From assembly GCF_016545825.1 (NCBI RefSeq), contig NC_052614.1, positions 17,812,559 through 17,876,558 on the forward strand: a stretch of 64,000 nucleotides of DNA, in the 5' to 3' direction. A program made the position numbers and the translations under genes. The stretch is from Eucalyptus grandis (Eukaryota; Streptophyta; Magnoliopsida; Myrtales; Myrtaceae). Of the stretch, positions 1 to 12,977 are shown one piece after another (the stretch's first letter is position 1; each line of letters opens with the position of its first letter). The notes below the pieces were generated by a model. It ran no database searches, was not told where the DNA came from, and saw nothing but the letters and a program-made list of their open reading frames with translations.

Positions 1-109
1 TAGGCGTGCATTAGAGGTTGCCTCAGTTGATTAGATTAGCCTCCATAGATTTGCTTGAGCAACTTTGATTCTGTACCTCTCAAATATGACAATATCATCC
101 AAATCATTT

Positions 110-440
110 CATTGAAACAGGCCAATCTGCTTTCAAGACATCATTTAAAACATTCAAGTCACTTCAGAGAGCATAGACCTTGACATATTTGTATTGTGAT
201 TGATTTTGTAATTTACATCGCTATTTTGTTTTGTTTATAATGGATATGGGAATCTCCCTTGGCAAAAGAAAGCTTCATTGAAACAGGCCAATTTACTTTC
301 AAGACATCATTCAAAACATTCAAGTCACTTTAAAGAGCATAGACCTTGACACGTTTGTATTGTGATTGATTTTGTCTATTAGGTCGCTATTTTGTTTTGT
401 TTATAATGGACGTGGGAATCTCCCTTGGCAAAAGAAAGCT
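110..440. repeat. Tandem duplication, two 166-bp copies
   Basis: Copy 1 (110-275) and copy 2 (276-440) both run from cattgaaacaggccaat to aaaagaaagct and differ at only a handful of positions. They abut directly, which indicates a recent local duplication. No coding content is visible. Confidence 0.9.
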
Positions 441-677
441 CCATGTCCACCAACGTTGCTTTGACACCTGTAATTCAATCATGACCTTTCTTTCTTCCCA
501 TTTGCTACTCAAATTTCATCTTCCATGTTAAAGGATGGGACCTACACAAATAAAAGGCATGTCTAGTCGCCCAACATATAGGAATTCCCGCGGTAAATAT
601 CGAAAAATATGCGCCCGGGAATCAATCTGCACGATGTGGTGTTTCAGCATCTAATCATAATCGGATGCGGGAAGGTG

Positions 678-977
678 GCATTGTTATTGCACCAACAAGA
701 AATAACAAGTTCATGCACACAGCCTGTTGCTTCGTTTGGTTTGCTGCACAAGCATGCTTGGTTTACTGATAAGACTCCTGTTGAAGACTAGCCATGTAAA
801 TGGTTATTACAGCCTGAGGAACGGGAAAGAGTTTGGTCCTGTAGTTGGAAAATTCTAGCAAAAGAGGCAACACAGATAGGAGGGAGTTTTGATTGGTACA
901 GCAATGGGTTACACACTTGATGACAGGCATGACAAGAAATGTGGTTATGATGAGCCCCTAGGGATTAGGCAATTCAC
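678..977. repeat. Diverged direct repeat, copy 1
   Basis: This 300-bp segment is repeated with many substitutions at 1363-1672. Shared anchors include gttggaaaattctagc and cccctagggattaggca. No open frame is conserved between the two copies, so it looks like an old segmental duplication or transposon relic rather than paired genes. Confidence 0.75.
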
Positions 978-1362
978 TATATTACCATGTTAGTGGCAGC
1001 CCTTTTACTAAAAATTCCTATCTTATCAGGTCTACTGCTCAATTAAACTGTCATTCTCTTTGATCGTTTACTCCGATATAGTGAGTGAACATTCAAATAA
1101 ATTTTTCCTTGTCGAAGTGCCAACTCACTCATTCGGAGTAATTAAACTAATCCTTAATCCCCCAATTCTACCGGTAGCTTTCCTTTATAATTGAGTGTAG
1201 CTTTATTCCTTCACTAGGATTTTGGGTCCAAACCTTGACTTCCATATCCCAATCAGCGTAGAATCAAATGCACTCCTAGGATCAAGGATGAACACATGCT
1301 TGATCGAAATTCTTATTCGACCCGCAACGTCGACTTAGATCAAGATTCATTTTAAGGTGGGC

Positions 1363-1672
1363 GTTCTTATTGTTACTGCACCGACAAGAAACAACAAGAT
1401 CATGCACACAGCTTATTGCTTCCCTCGGTTTGCCGCACAAGCATAGCTGGTTTGCTAATAACGCTCCTGTTCAAGAGTAGCCATGTAAAATGGTCGCTGA
1501 AGCCTGAGGAATAGGAAAAAGTTTGGCCCTGTGAGTTGGAAAATTCTAGCCGATGAGGCAACGCAGACAGGAGGGAGACGTGATGGGTACAGCAGTGGGT
1601 TTGACATTTGATGACAGGCACAGCAAGAAAGTGTGCTTATGATGAACCCCTAGGGATTAGGCATTTCCAAAG
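1363..1672. repeat. Diverged direct repeat, copy 2
   Basis: Second copy of the segment at 678-977, about 690 bp downstream, same orientation. Small indels break any shared reading frame. Confidence 0.75.
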
Positions 1673-3516
1673 CCCCCACTACAGAAAAGCATCAAGAGGG
1701 GCAGACAAGCCTCTGCTTTATTTCACGGGAGTCTTCATTTTGCATCAAATCAAACTGATCAGATCATGAACATCTTTCGGTAAGTCGGTTCTGGTTTCAA
1801 AAGTCCACCAAGGCATCATTTGCTAGATTATCTTTTTTCCTTCTAGGGTAGTTGGTGATGATTGTTGTAACGCTATCGTTTGTACTTGGAATCTTTTTGG
1901 TGAATAGGCAAAAGGGTTAATTGAAAAAAAAAAAAAAAAGAAGATCTGGAGCTTTCTTGTTGGGTAAACACTACAAATTGCAATAGCCAGAAAAGCGAAA
2001 AAAACAAAAAAGAATAATAACAGCATCAGATTCAGCCATGCGCAGAAACGGCTACTTCAGCCTGTACTGGGAATTAGATTCCGCCATGCCTGGTCTGAAA
2101 ACAGACCCCTACGAGACCATTGGCTGCTCCTCGAGTGCGACATGGGAATTTTGTTAATTCATTCGTCGATTGTGCCGTGTGTGTGCAGACCCGAGTCTAT
2201 TCATTTCGTTTTGAGATGCAATGTCAAGTGAGATACTTTTTGTACAAAGTTTCATTTGATGGGCAATGCCAATTGAGACCATACGGTGTTGGTTGGACGG
2301 GCCCTACATAGTACATGATTGAGATTGCTTTCCGACTTATTGAAAAGGGCGAAGGAGACATCAAATGTCTTTTTCATTGTTCTTTCACCTTGCGCAGTGC
2401 ATATGCTCCATTTACTCTCTTCTCTCTTTTCTTGCATCCTTTTCCACTTCTCCCTCTTTTTGAAATCCCTAAATCTAAATTCATTCGCGAATTGTAGTTG
2501 CCTCGGTCATAGCCATGACTAGTGGTCACTCGTGGGTAGTTGTTTGCAAATCATAGCCATAAACAGGTTGTCTTTTGGGAGTCCTCGATAGTGAGACCAT
2601 GTGATATGCTTCTTGTGGCCTTTTTCATCAGCTTCCACTATGCATCCTCGTTGTGGTCATTCTTGAGACGGGCTAGCACAATTGGCCACAATACGGTTGT
2701 GACGTCCCGACTCACGGCCGTGACAAATTTCTTTGTAGATAAGAATGCTAAGTCTTTACTACTATCTCTGAACAATGAATGTGGATCTTAGCGGATCTTG
2801 CGTACTCCCTCTTTGATTAGTACTTGCCTTGGAAAGATGATAGCTTTTTAGAGACAATGAAATTCAACTTTTCAGGCATCACTATCTGACATACCAAATT
2901 GCTTCAATTTTCCACAAGAATATGGACAGGGTTGATTTTGTTTTATTGAATAAATTTGAAAAACTTTCTTGCCAATGAAACTTGAAACCATGTATTACTT
3001 TCACATTTCGATTATACATTGATGCACATAGGAAAATTGATCAATAATTTTATTTTATTTTATTTTGATTAATGAGTTTGAAGATGTTTTAAATATGCTC
3101 AATTATGTCGATTCCTTTAATGTTAATATATTGTTGAATTTGGTTTCCTTAATTTGGCAATAATTTCCTAAATCAATGGGATTTATATCCTTCACTTTAA
3201 GCTAACACCAAGATTATAGATTCCACATTTTTCTCAAGCAAGACTAGTCAAAATAGAAATTGCGAATTCAACTTTGACTAAGCACAAAATCATTTTGAAG
3301 GAATCAAATCAAATTGGCAATTCCTGGTGGTTAAAAATTTATTACTATAAATGATTGAGATATTGTTAAAATCATACGCGGCGGCTCTTAATTTTATTTT
3401 AAAAACTGATGACGTAATAATCCAAACTGATAAGCTAAAAATTCGGGGCGGATCGAAAACATATAATTTTGGAAAAGCCGAAATAATTTAGCCGCAGACG
3501 ACCCAAAGTAACCCCG

Positions 3517-3542
3517 CTCTCTCTCTCTCTCTCTCTCTCTCT
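3517..3542. repeat. (CT)13 microsatellite in the presumed 5' UTR
   Basis: An uninterrupted CT run ends 22 bp before the NUP1-like ATG. CT-rich leaders are common in plant 5' UTRs, so it probably lies in the transcript or at the core promoter. Confidence 0.9.
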
Positions 3543-3564
3543 ACACTCGAGAAGTTCGCCGCCG

Positions 3565-3872
3565 ATGGAGAACGACGGGGAGGCGGCGGCGGCGGCGGTG
3601 GCGGCGGCGACGGCGACGTCGCATCAGGCGGAGCCCGGCAGGGGCGCCGGAGGAAAGATGAGGAGGCCTCCGAACCGCAACCCGCGGGCCACGCCCTACG
3701 CCCGCCCCAATTCGAGCAAACCTCAGGCCGTTGCCGTCGGCGGCGGGGGCGGTGGCGGCTGGTTGTCGAAGCTGGTGGATCCGGCGTACCGCCTGATCTC
3801 CGGCGGCGCCACCCGCATATTGCCCTCGCTTTTCTCGAGGTCGCCTGCCCCTGCTTCGCTCCCTCCTCTCCA

Positions 3873-3914
<42 letters not shown>

Positions 3915-6900
3915 CAGCGACGACGACGGCAGCGACGACGACGACAGCAGCGACGACGACGGCGACGGTCTGTTAATCTCTCCTCGGTTTGCGCTTTTCC
4001 AATCTTCGCTGCCTGTAGTTGTTCTCGTGTGCTTTGGTCAGTCGGCATGAAGTTTTCCCGCTTTTTGATTAATTCCCGTGATTAGGGTTTTTTGTTTGCT
4101 TCTGCTCTATTCAAGAGAGGTTTCCGGTACTGTCTATTTTGGTACGTAATGGAAGCACGTTGTCCATTCCTTGGTGATTTGAAGTAATTTCTTTCTCTTT
4201 GTTTATGCTCTTTTTTCAGTGATTGAAGAAGAGAAATTAAGTGTTGAGATGATTAGAGAGAAAAAAAGCGATGAAATTTGCTAAAATGTATTGCTTACTG
4301 TTGTTATGCATACAAGTAAATGTATAAATCTTTGAAAGTAGCGTCTCAAATTTAGTATCTTTACCATCTCCCACTGCATATAGAAACTCTGCTTTTGAAA
4401 AAATCCCAGCCTTGCCTAATGCGCTTCCAAAGCCTGATTTTTATGTGCTTGTTGACTAGATTTAGTTATCCTCTCTGTATCTTCCAAACCAAATTCGCAA
4501 TCTGTTCCCTCCTCCAATGACTGGTTTTCTCCACATTAAATCTCCACAGCCATTTTTGAAGGAAAGCTTTATTTACAAGAATCAGTGCTTTACCCCCAAC
4601 CCCCCATTGACAACTGTTGGTGCTACAATATTCCAATTAACTAGATGAGATTTCGGATTGCGATCCTAATCTAATACATAAATTACTTATTTCAGTATTC
4701 AAGGACTAAAGAAAATAGAGTGGGAACTGTAAGAACCAAAGTTTGGTCATACAACTCACTATGCAAATCTAGACTCCATTATATGCGTGTCTTTTTAATG
4801 CTCTTTTCCATGTCAGCAATATCTGATAATGAAAAATAGATATGTTCTCTTCATTATTAGAATCTGTCTATGGAGTGGTTTCTGTTTCGGGGGACGTGCT
4901 TCTAACGTACAGAAGTTGTTTATGACTATGAGAAGTCTTCAAGGATTACAGTTAAACAAAAAGGATGGTGTATGACCGAATAAAAGTATTAGGGATCAAT
5001 TATACAACAAGAAAAATTTCATTTGGTTTTTGTGCACTCCTACTGTCAAGAATGCTTGTTTTTGTATGGCTGATCTTGTCAGCCACCATCTTGCATTGAT
5101 TTTCTTCTATTGCAAGGGAATTTGCTTTGTATTGCTAGCTTGATTTTCTTTGTTGAGGAAGTTTAAAGGTGAACTATGCGTTCAAGGTATACTTTTACTT
5201 TAAACATTCAAAATTTGATTTTTGTTTAATATCAAACTCCCCAATTCTTTTAAAGCATATAAATGCTGACATTTTGATTCATGCAGATTTTTCCTCTGTG
5301 ATTTTTGAGAATATATATATTTTAATTTAGGCAACTCAAAATAAGTTTCTAAGCTGCCCCTAGCTTGAGATAACTGATTCTCTGCTTGTCCGATGTATGT
5401 ACTCCCTTCTGGGCAGCTGTGGAGTGCATTTCCTGCTCAAGATAATTTCTTATGTTCACTTTGCATATATTCAGTTCTTGTTTCTTTTATGTATAGCTGT
5501 TTCTCGACATAGTATGTTATTCTCTTCCGGGCAGTTATAGTGTGCGCTCCTGCTTGTGATTTGCATGTGGACTGTATATCATCCTCCCTTTATTTTAGTG
5601 CGTCCTCTGGTTATATCTTGGAATGTGACCTTTGTAACTTCAATATTCAGACTTGCTTAGATAGCTATTTCTGTATGCTATGCCATGTTCATATTTTCAA
5701 TCGGTGTGATGTTCTGTTATAGATAAGTTGAAGAGAGAGATTGATCAAGATGTTAGAGGGAGTAACCATGAAGGCAATTCAGATGTAAGTTACTGAATAG
5801 CTCTTGTTCATGTTGAGGCACTCCAGATTGTATTCTGGTTAATAATCTTGCAAATTCTTTCATGATTTCTGGATCTTGCATTTTCTAGGATATTGCATGA
5901 GGTCTTTGTTGTTCTGGTTGACTGGGTTCATTCTGAAATAGTTTTATAATTGTGAAGTTACTGAACAAAAAGAGTGGCTGATGGTGCCACGTAAAAGTAT
6001 TATTTTCCAAGCACTGCAACTTTGTCCCTATGTTCTTCATCGCCGTGTCATTTTTGTTCATGTTTTCTTTTGCCAAAATTCAAGTGATTCTGTCAAATAA
6101 CATATGTGGCGCACCATTATCATATATTTCTGGGTAAAGATGCATGCTTTCCTGTCATGTTTTCAAGGAAATCATCGTTTCCTACACGTGACACCCTTGC
6201 TCGTGTGGCTCTATATGCACACGGCTTTTGAGGTCAGGTGTTTGGATTAACTATCTTGTCCCAAAAGTAGCTTCCAACATGTGCTTATCTCCATCAAATG
6301 AAAGGTATACGTCTTTCTAATGACAGACGTTGTTTTATTTTAATCTCATAGTTTTCTACCATTGGCTTCATTTGTCTTTCTTTTTAATATAATGTTGATG
6401 ATGTTCTTATAATATGCAGCTGGGTTTATCAAGATCAGCCAAAGTAGAAAATGCTGTTGCGTCTGATCTACCAAAAAGAATTGTGTTTGATGGGTACAAA
6501 GAATTCAAAACAACAGAAAACAAAGTAACTGACCCTCCAAAAGATGGTACCTTTCCTGAAATTGAGCAGCTGATTAGAGGAAAAATGTTCTCCAGGTAAA
6601 TCAATCTTTTGTCTAAAGGTTAAATGTACTATGTACTAAATTGTCCTGGTGCACGTTAACCTGTGAAGTGCTTCGTCTTTTTGAGTTCATGCACATGTAT
6701 CTCTTTTCTGAAAAGTCATTCGCGATAATTTATTGTGCAATTTTATCTTTTGAGAAGTTTTGTTGTCTTACCTTTAGGTTCTTTAGTGAGGGAGGGGAAG
6801 GGTAAAGATCAGAATGATGACCTCTTAGGTGTTGGTGAGGGGGAAGTACCACCAGGCCAAACCTTGTTTCTGTAGTTTGTTCTGAATTGTATACCTTTTG

Positions 6901-9900
6901 CAGAGAGTTTCCTTCTTTCTTCTGGTAAATTGTCTGTTTCAAATATGCGCCTGCAACAACTTAAAGTGGGCAGGTGGAAAATGGTGGAAGGAAAATTTGG
7001 TTTTGTTGGAAAAATTTCAACCTGCTTTTTAGAAATTACTTTGTCCTTTACTCTTTAATGGCTTATTAATCTTGCACAGTAATTCTGGTTGACAATGTAT
7101 AATTGATAGGGACTCTGAAAGTTAACCAACAAGATTTGTACATAATACTATTCAGGGGATGTCTTTTTTGTTCCATGCCTTGATGGTTTTTATCATCATG
7201 CAGCGATGAAATTAGTCGTCTGACTGAGTTATTAAAATCAAAGTCTGTTGATCCACCAAAGATGAAGGAAAGGGAGAACAACTCTGAAATGAATGCTGTG
7301 GGTGAAGTTGAGGTCCGTGCAATTGTGCCTCACATTCCAAGCAAAACAAATGGGGGAGTGCAGGGAGTTTTGAACAGAGCTCTATGGGAAGTTTCAACGC
7401 CCCTTCATCATTCAAATGTAAGTAGAGTAGATTCTTCTATACATTTCTCTGTCAGAACATGTTTTCTCGAATGTTTGTGCTAGAGTACACAGGCATAAGG
7501 CCAATGAATTCGAAGCAACTTGTAAAGAATGCCATTGTTGTTTTAGATGTGAGCCAAGGATTCTCAGAATAGAATGACCTAGAGATCCCTTGAGTTAGAG
7601 AGAAAGTTACTGGATTGCTGTAATTCATATTTTGGCCATCATGACAGATAAGTTCCGTTGGCATCAATAGTTGGTAACTGATGCTTGGTCACTTGATGGT
7701 TTGGCAACTATCAAGATGTCTTATTATGAGGTTTGTGGCCTACATCTAATTATGTTGTATTCGTGAGTTTTCAGCAGTTTGAAATCTTTTTTACAGAGAA
7801 TGTTGAAGGTAGCTTAATATTGGAAAAGCTGAAGGATAAATCTTATTTTTCCTTGGGATCTAAATAGCTTATTGAGATGACTATGGATACATGTGATTTT
7901 CTAGCATTCTTTGCCCCAACTTTGCCTCAAATTGTTTATGAAGCATAATGGAATTTCTGTTATGTGCTTTTGAAGTGTGTTTGATGAAGTGAATAGTATA
8001 GTAATGCTCTTCCTGCACCTCCACCATGCTTTTATTGGAAATAAATATTAGAAGGTATTCGAATGTGCCTTGGTACATAGCATTAGTGAGTCTTTGTTGG
8101 GGTTGATGACCTTTTGCTTCTTTTTAGTTTCTGCTAGCTGTTTTGTAAAATTTTATGGGACCGAAGCCAACTATTCTAAATGGTTAATTATTAGATGAAG
8201 GTGTGGTTTAATATTTAAGGGCATGCTTGGTTGTATTTAAACAAAAATGAAAAGACTCTGTTTTCTTTCCTACCAAAATTTTAAAAATATTATTCAAAGT
8301 TCAAAAAATTATGTAAAAGTTACATGTAAATTTACATTGCAACACTTGAGCGTTGTGAAAGTTTAAGGAGAATCAGATTTCATAAAAGTCGTGCATGAGT
8401 TGCAAGATTTAGATTAAGCAAATAGAAAAATTAAAAATTTAATCCAAACAGCCCCTAAATGGTTTAACAGTGCCCATCACACTTAGGTGTGACTTTGATG
8501 TAAGACTAAAGCGTGGAAATATATATGGGGAGGCAAATGAGGGATGTGGAAGGATTTGAATTCAGGATCTCATGCTATGGCACCCTGAGAAATTTTGTAG
8601 GATCACAACCAACCGATCTAATAGTTTAAACTATTAGATCATGGCATGATTAATTATTTAACTGGTCTAACATGTTTATTATTCTCCCTGTGTGTCGGGA
8701 CATTTCCCAAATATAGTGTGGATTGCTTCTTGATGTCTGTAATGTTAAGGCATTTTATAGTGCCATCTTGTCTAATGAAGAGCATCAGATTGTCTCTTTG
8801 GTATTCTAACATAGGTATCCTATTAAATGTGTTGTGATGCCATCTCTCAAGTTTATAAGTTACTGAAATTTTTCTGCTGTTTTCACGTATGTTTATAAAT
8901 AGCTAAATATCTGTATCCTTTTCAAAAAAACTACTCAAATAGTACTGCTTTTTATGCATGGAGTGATTTTCTTCAATTGAAGTGGAAGCCGTTGGTGCTA
9001 GCTCGTGAATTTTAATATGGTGTTAGCAGTGAAACTCTGTTTATTTATTTGTTGGTGATGCCTCTCTCTCTCTCTATATGTGTGTGTATATATATATGGG
9101 GAGGCCATCTAGACCGGATGAAGTTTTCTTCAGGTGTTAAGAGTTCCACTTCAGTCTGGGTATTGTTATCTTCTGTTGGCTTGAACCAAATTTAGAAAAC
9201 TGGTAATGTTTGTTCTGACGATACTTATGGTGCTCTGAAAACTCTGCAGTTACGTGATGAAATCGGTGCTTCACCTGTCGACATTGCTAGAGCATACATG
9301 GGAAGTCGAGCATCAGAAGTTGGCTCTATTCTTAAAAGTAACCTGCCAGAAGATCCGAAAGCATTGCTTCGTGTGGATGGCTGTTTACAGAAACCTTATA
9401 GTCCATCGCCTCTACCCAAGTCATCTCTATGCTGGCCTGGTTCAGTAGTACAAGATCAGTATTTGACCCCACAGACTCAAAGAGGCAGACACGCGACTCC
9501 AAATTTCCGCAGAACCCCATATTCAAGACCTGTACATTCTATGTCCAAGTCTATGGTATGCAAAACATGTTCTATGAATTTTTAATATCGATTTGATCTG
9601 TAACATATGTGCCTGTCAATGTGGACATGCTCATCTGCTTGTGAAGCAAATAGAATACTCCTAATTGTTCTCCAATGACAAATGGGAGAAGTAAAGTCAC
9701 CAGAGGCAGCTGCAACTGAGCTAATTGTTCTGGTTAATGACGTCTTATCTTTTATCAAGATGGTGTTGAAGTTAAAGGACAGATAGGAGTAATGGTGAAG
9801 TAGAAAATGAATGTCTATGTACTGTTTTGCCGTCTCTTTTGCACTCTAATATGTCATTAATCCAAATCAAAGCTGGGTCTGGGTGAGTACTTTTTCTGGC

Positions 9901-11708
9901 CGAGCATGGTGCGAGTGCGTGCTTTTTTGGAAGCAATTGGATCAGTTATCATGGCAATGAAAATTCTTTGTGAATATGGAATCAAGTTGAATGTCTCCTA
10001 CGGCAGTAGTGATGAATATGAATCTTTGTTTTTGGATTTGTTTGTTTTTAGTCATAATTTAAATGTAATCAAATAATTAGCATTAAGATGCAAAACATAC
10101 ATCATAAGCTGACTCTTGTGGTTACTAAAATTGTGTTTTTCCATGCTTATAAGAGTGAAACCTATGATTCTGGTGAACTGAAATTGATTGTATTAGATTT
10201 GTTGGAATGCACGCAGGTTAGATTCAGAAATGATGAATTGCAAGGTGACCATGGATCCATAGGACCCATTCGTAGTTCAAGGCAAAAGTTCATCACTGGA
10301 AGTGCCCAAAAATTTAGTAGTTTTCCTTCTTTAGTTGGTTCTTCCCAGAGGGAAACAACTGACTTCCGCATGCCTTCTTTTCCTGCCTTCAACAAGAATA
10401 TGGGGGCTGGAGGAACAAGTAGCAGTTCAAAACCTCAATCAGTGGAAAACAAGTCACTAAATTTTGAGGTTGGTGTCTCAACTGTTCCCACACATTCTAT
10501 TCAGATGGCTAGAAAGATACTGGAGCATCTTGATAGAAGCATTCCAACTCCCAAGGATAAGGCTGCAGAGTTGAAGCAAGCCACTTTGAGGAAAAAATCT
10601 GAGTCTTCTGATGTTGCTTATTCAATGTCGAGTAGCGGTAATTTATCATATCTGTCTGCTTCTGTTAAATATGGCAAAGCAGACGAGACTAACCAGATGA
10701 ATGCCGCTCTTTCAAATGGAGGTACAGGAACTCCATTTTTTAGAGTTCCAGCGGAAGAGAATGTTAACAAAACTGCTAATGCTGCAAAAGGACACTTGTC
10801 CAGTTTTGATGAAGATATTTGCAATGCTATCCCGGTTCCTGGAGTTAATGACACTGCTTCACTAGACTCTGGTGTGGCTGACAAGTTTGTCTCCAAGAGG
10901 ACAGATAAGGTACCGCCTCAACTTTGCAATGGTTTTCTACCACAGAGAAAATTAAATTAACTGCGAATGGGTTTCCTCCCATTTTTATCAGCAATTTAGA
11001 CCTTTAGCGGCAGTTAAGACATGAGTTGTTTAATATTAGATGCTCGCTCTGATTTAGAGCTGACAGGTGCCTACGGTATGATATTTGGTGAATGTCTTAA
11101 CTGATTAGCTCTTTCTTTAAAACTATACTGATATTAGGAGACTAGCTGTCCTTTTTCAGTCATTTTTTGATGTGGAAGTTGATTCCACCCAAGTATATGA
11201 ACACTGGCTTGTATTTACAGATATATGCTGAAAGATTCTCATATAGATGTCTTTCTGATTGGGTCATATGCAGGATGTCTCCAAGGAACTTCCAAGGTTT
11301 TCATACTCTCGTGGACATATGATACCAAAGAAACCGGCTTCAGGATCTAAAGCAGCTCTTCCGCATATTTCCATTGATAAGCCTCAAGTAAGGGCTGCGG
11401 TTTCTTCTGATAATAGCGCTGGGTTTACATTTCCCATTTCTGCTTCGCCTGGGATGTTTCCTGAGCCACCAACACCGTCCATCATGCCTCCCTCTTTTGT
11501 CGATAGTCTGGATCAACCAAAAGAGGATTCCGCCATTCCCTCTTACAAGTTCGGTCTGAGGAGGTCTTCACCTGCCCTTATCTTTTCTTTCCCTTCAACA
11601 AGCAATGCCTCAATTCCCAGTGACGCCTCAGATCTGAAATTTAATTTTGGATCCGATAAGAAGAGGATTTCTTTTAGTTCAGTCGGAAAAGATGCCATTT
11701 GCTTTTAA
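3565..11708 (+). CDS. NUP1: NUP1/Nup136-like nuclear pore basket protein, short form
   Basis: Seven coding exons join in frame: 3565-3967, 5723-5784, 6420-6595, 7204-7417, 9250-9555, 10217-10909, 11274-11708 (2289 nt, 762 aa). Family hallmarks follow the order known in plant NUP1: GGKMRRPP...TPYARP (residues ~30-48), the WLSKLVDP segment followed by a hydrophobic/basic helix (~66-93), DPPKDGTFPEIE, AYMGSRASEV, GSIGPIRSSRQK, and MARKILEHLD. NUP1/Nup136 is the plant-specific nuclear-basket nucleoporin acting in mRNA export and nuclear shape; the WLSKLVDP helix is thought to contact the inner membrane. Residues 104-116 are a run of 13 Asp encoded by GAC repeats. The protein ends at ...GKDAICF after only two FG motifs (KFG, NFG), whereas full-length NUP1 carries a long FG-repeat tail. 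It is therefore probably the shorter NUP1-like paralogue. The first ATG after the CT-rich leader was chosen as start. Exon joins are inferred from GT-AG sites and phase. Confidence 0.9.
3874..3912 (+). repeat. (GAC)13 trinucleotide run coding poly-Asp
   Basis: Thirteen GAC codons in a row are followed by further GAC/GGC/AGC mixtures to about 3966, giving an acidic Asp/Ser/Gly tract at the end of exon 1 of the NUP1-like gene. The run lies in frame, so length changes alter only the Asp count. On the opposite strand it produces an Arg-rich shadow frame that is not a gene. Confidence 0.92.
8219..8455. mobile_element. Tourist-like MITE in NUP1-like intron 4
   Basis: This 237-bp AT-rich element starts gggcatgcttggttgtattt and ends with the inverted counterpart aatccaaacagcccc. 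It is flanked by TAA on both sides (8216-8218 and 8456-8458). A 3-bp TAA duplication with terminal inverted repeats of this form fits PIF/Harbinger-type (Tourist) MITEs. It carries no coding sequence and lies wholly inside an intron. Confidence 0.7.
9061..9099. repeat. Compound CT/TG/TA microsatellite in an intron
   Basis: Adjacent CT, TG and TA dinucleotide runs occur in intron 4 of the NUP1-like gene, about 150 bp before exon 5. Confidence 0.85.
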
Positions 11709-12933
11709 GTGTAAGACATATCTTTGGGTTACCTTCATCGAATTTCGTTATTTTTCTCCTTTTCAAAGAGAGAGTTTACCCGGCCATTTGAATCTATTTT
11801 CTACTTAGTTTGTGGTCATAGGACTTTGATTGAACATGCCACATGGGTGCATTTCAGAGCCACAAAATTGGCCTTTTATATATTGTTAATGTGGTCTATG
11901 GGGTTATCGATGCTTGATCAAAGCAAATATCACATTTTCACGAGCAGCCATAGACGTTATTAATCAGACTGTCTCTGGCTCTTGAAGATTAGTCTAGTAT
12001 CACAAACTTTTGAGGCAAATCGTGCGAGCTCTTCTTCTTCTCCTTCGTTTCTTTACCCTGGAAGACAAAAATGGGGAGGAATGGGAAGCTGAGACGATTT
12101 TGCCATGTTTTAGGAAGATCGTCACGTGAAGGAGTGCTTTTTTATTATTATTTATGCCTGGGAAGTTAATGTGAAGTACTCAAGAATCAAGATATGATCC
12201 ACAGTCGTCATCCATCGCTCTTATCTGGGCCTCACGGTTCTTGCTTCTCGTGATTGCAGAAGGATACAAGAAAGTGAGTTCAGTTCAACCATAATGAAAT
12301 TTCACGCTGTGAGATTTGCATAACTGGTTACTGGTTAGAAGGTTGATTTACTGGGTTCACGACTCCGGTTCTCCATCTTATTCATAGGACGGCTAGTCAC
12401 GCTTGTTGGTTTCGTTAACAAATACTTAAAAACAAATTTTGCCCGCCCAAGGCCTGGAACAATGTAAAATCTGACCCTACATGGAGAAAACAGTAGATAG
12501 ACTGACGGGGTAAGCCCACTTTTTGCACGGTCCAGTCGACGTGTTTCAATATCTCAAAATTTCTACTATGCCCGTCCATGAGGAGGGTTTAGGAGCATTA
12601 TGGGAGCGACACGCGGCGCGGGTTCCGACCACTGGGTGACGAACGTGCTGTCGTTCACAGAACATGATGCCTCATGGGAGTCACATGTTCCCATCCGATG
12701 ACTCACGGAAGAGGGAGGAAAGAACTTATCACCTTGCGTCTGTGCTAGAAACCCAAACCCATGTGGTGAGAGAGAGGGTAGTTGGGCCCTGTACCAGAAA
12801 TTTGCAATCAGTCTGAGCAATTCTGTGGATGGGTCCCAATCAAAAGGGTGCTGTGTCCTCTTGTAGGAACACTAGGGATCAAGGCATAAAAAGATTCCAA
12901 AGAGCAAGCAAGTGCGTGAGAGAAGGGGGAGAA

Positions 12934-12936
<3 letters not shown>

Positions 12937-12974
<38 letters not shown>
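12937..12974. repeat. (GA)n microsatellite
   Basis: A nearly pure GA run of about 38 bp continues as GA-rich sequence to about 12990. It is intergenic. Confidence 0.9.

Positions 12975-12977
<3 letters not shown>

Larger units (their letters stand above)
1..3516. other. Intergenic region upstream of the NUP1-like gene
   Basis: No supportable gene was found. The region holds a 166-bp tandem duplication (110-440) and a diverged 300-bp direct repeat (678-977 and 1363-1672). The last few hundred bases before 3517 are the presumed promoter of the nucleoporin gene. I could not assign a clear TATA box there. Small open frames in this stretch lack recognisable domains and splice partners. Confidence 0.6.

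Noticed and set aside
3488..4048. 186-codon Arg-rich minus-strand open frame
   Set aside because: It is the antisense shadow of the GAC-repeat first exon of the NUP1-like gene; composition explains the open frame.
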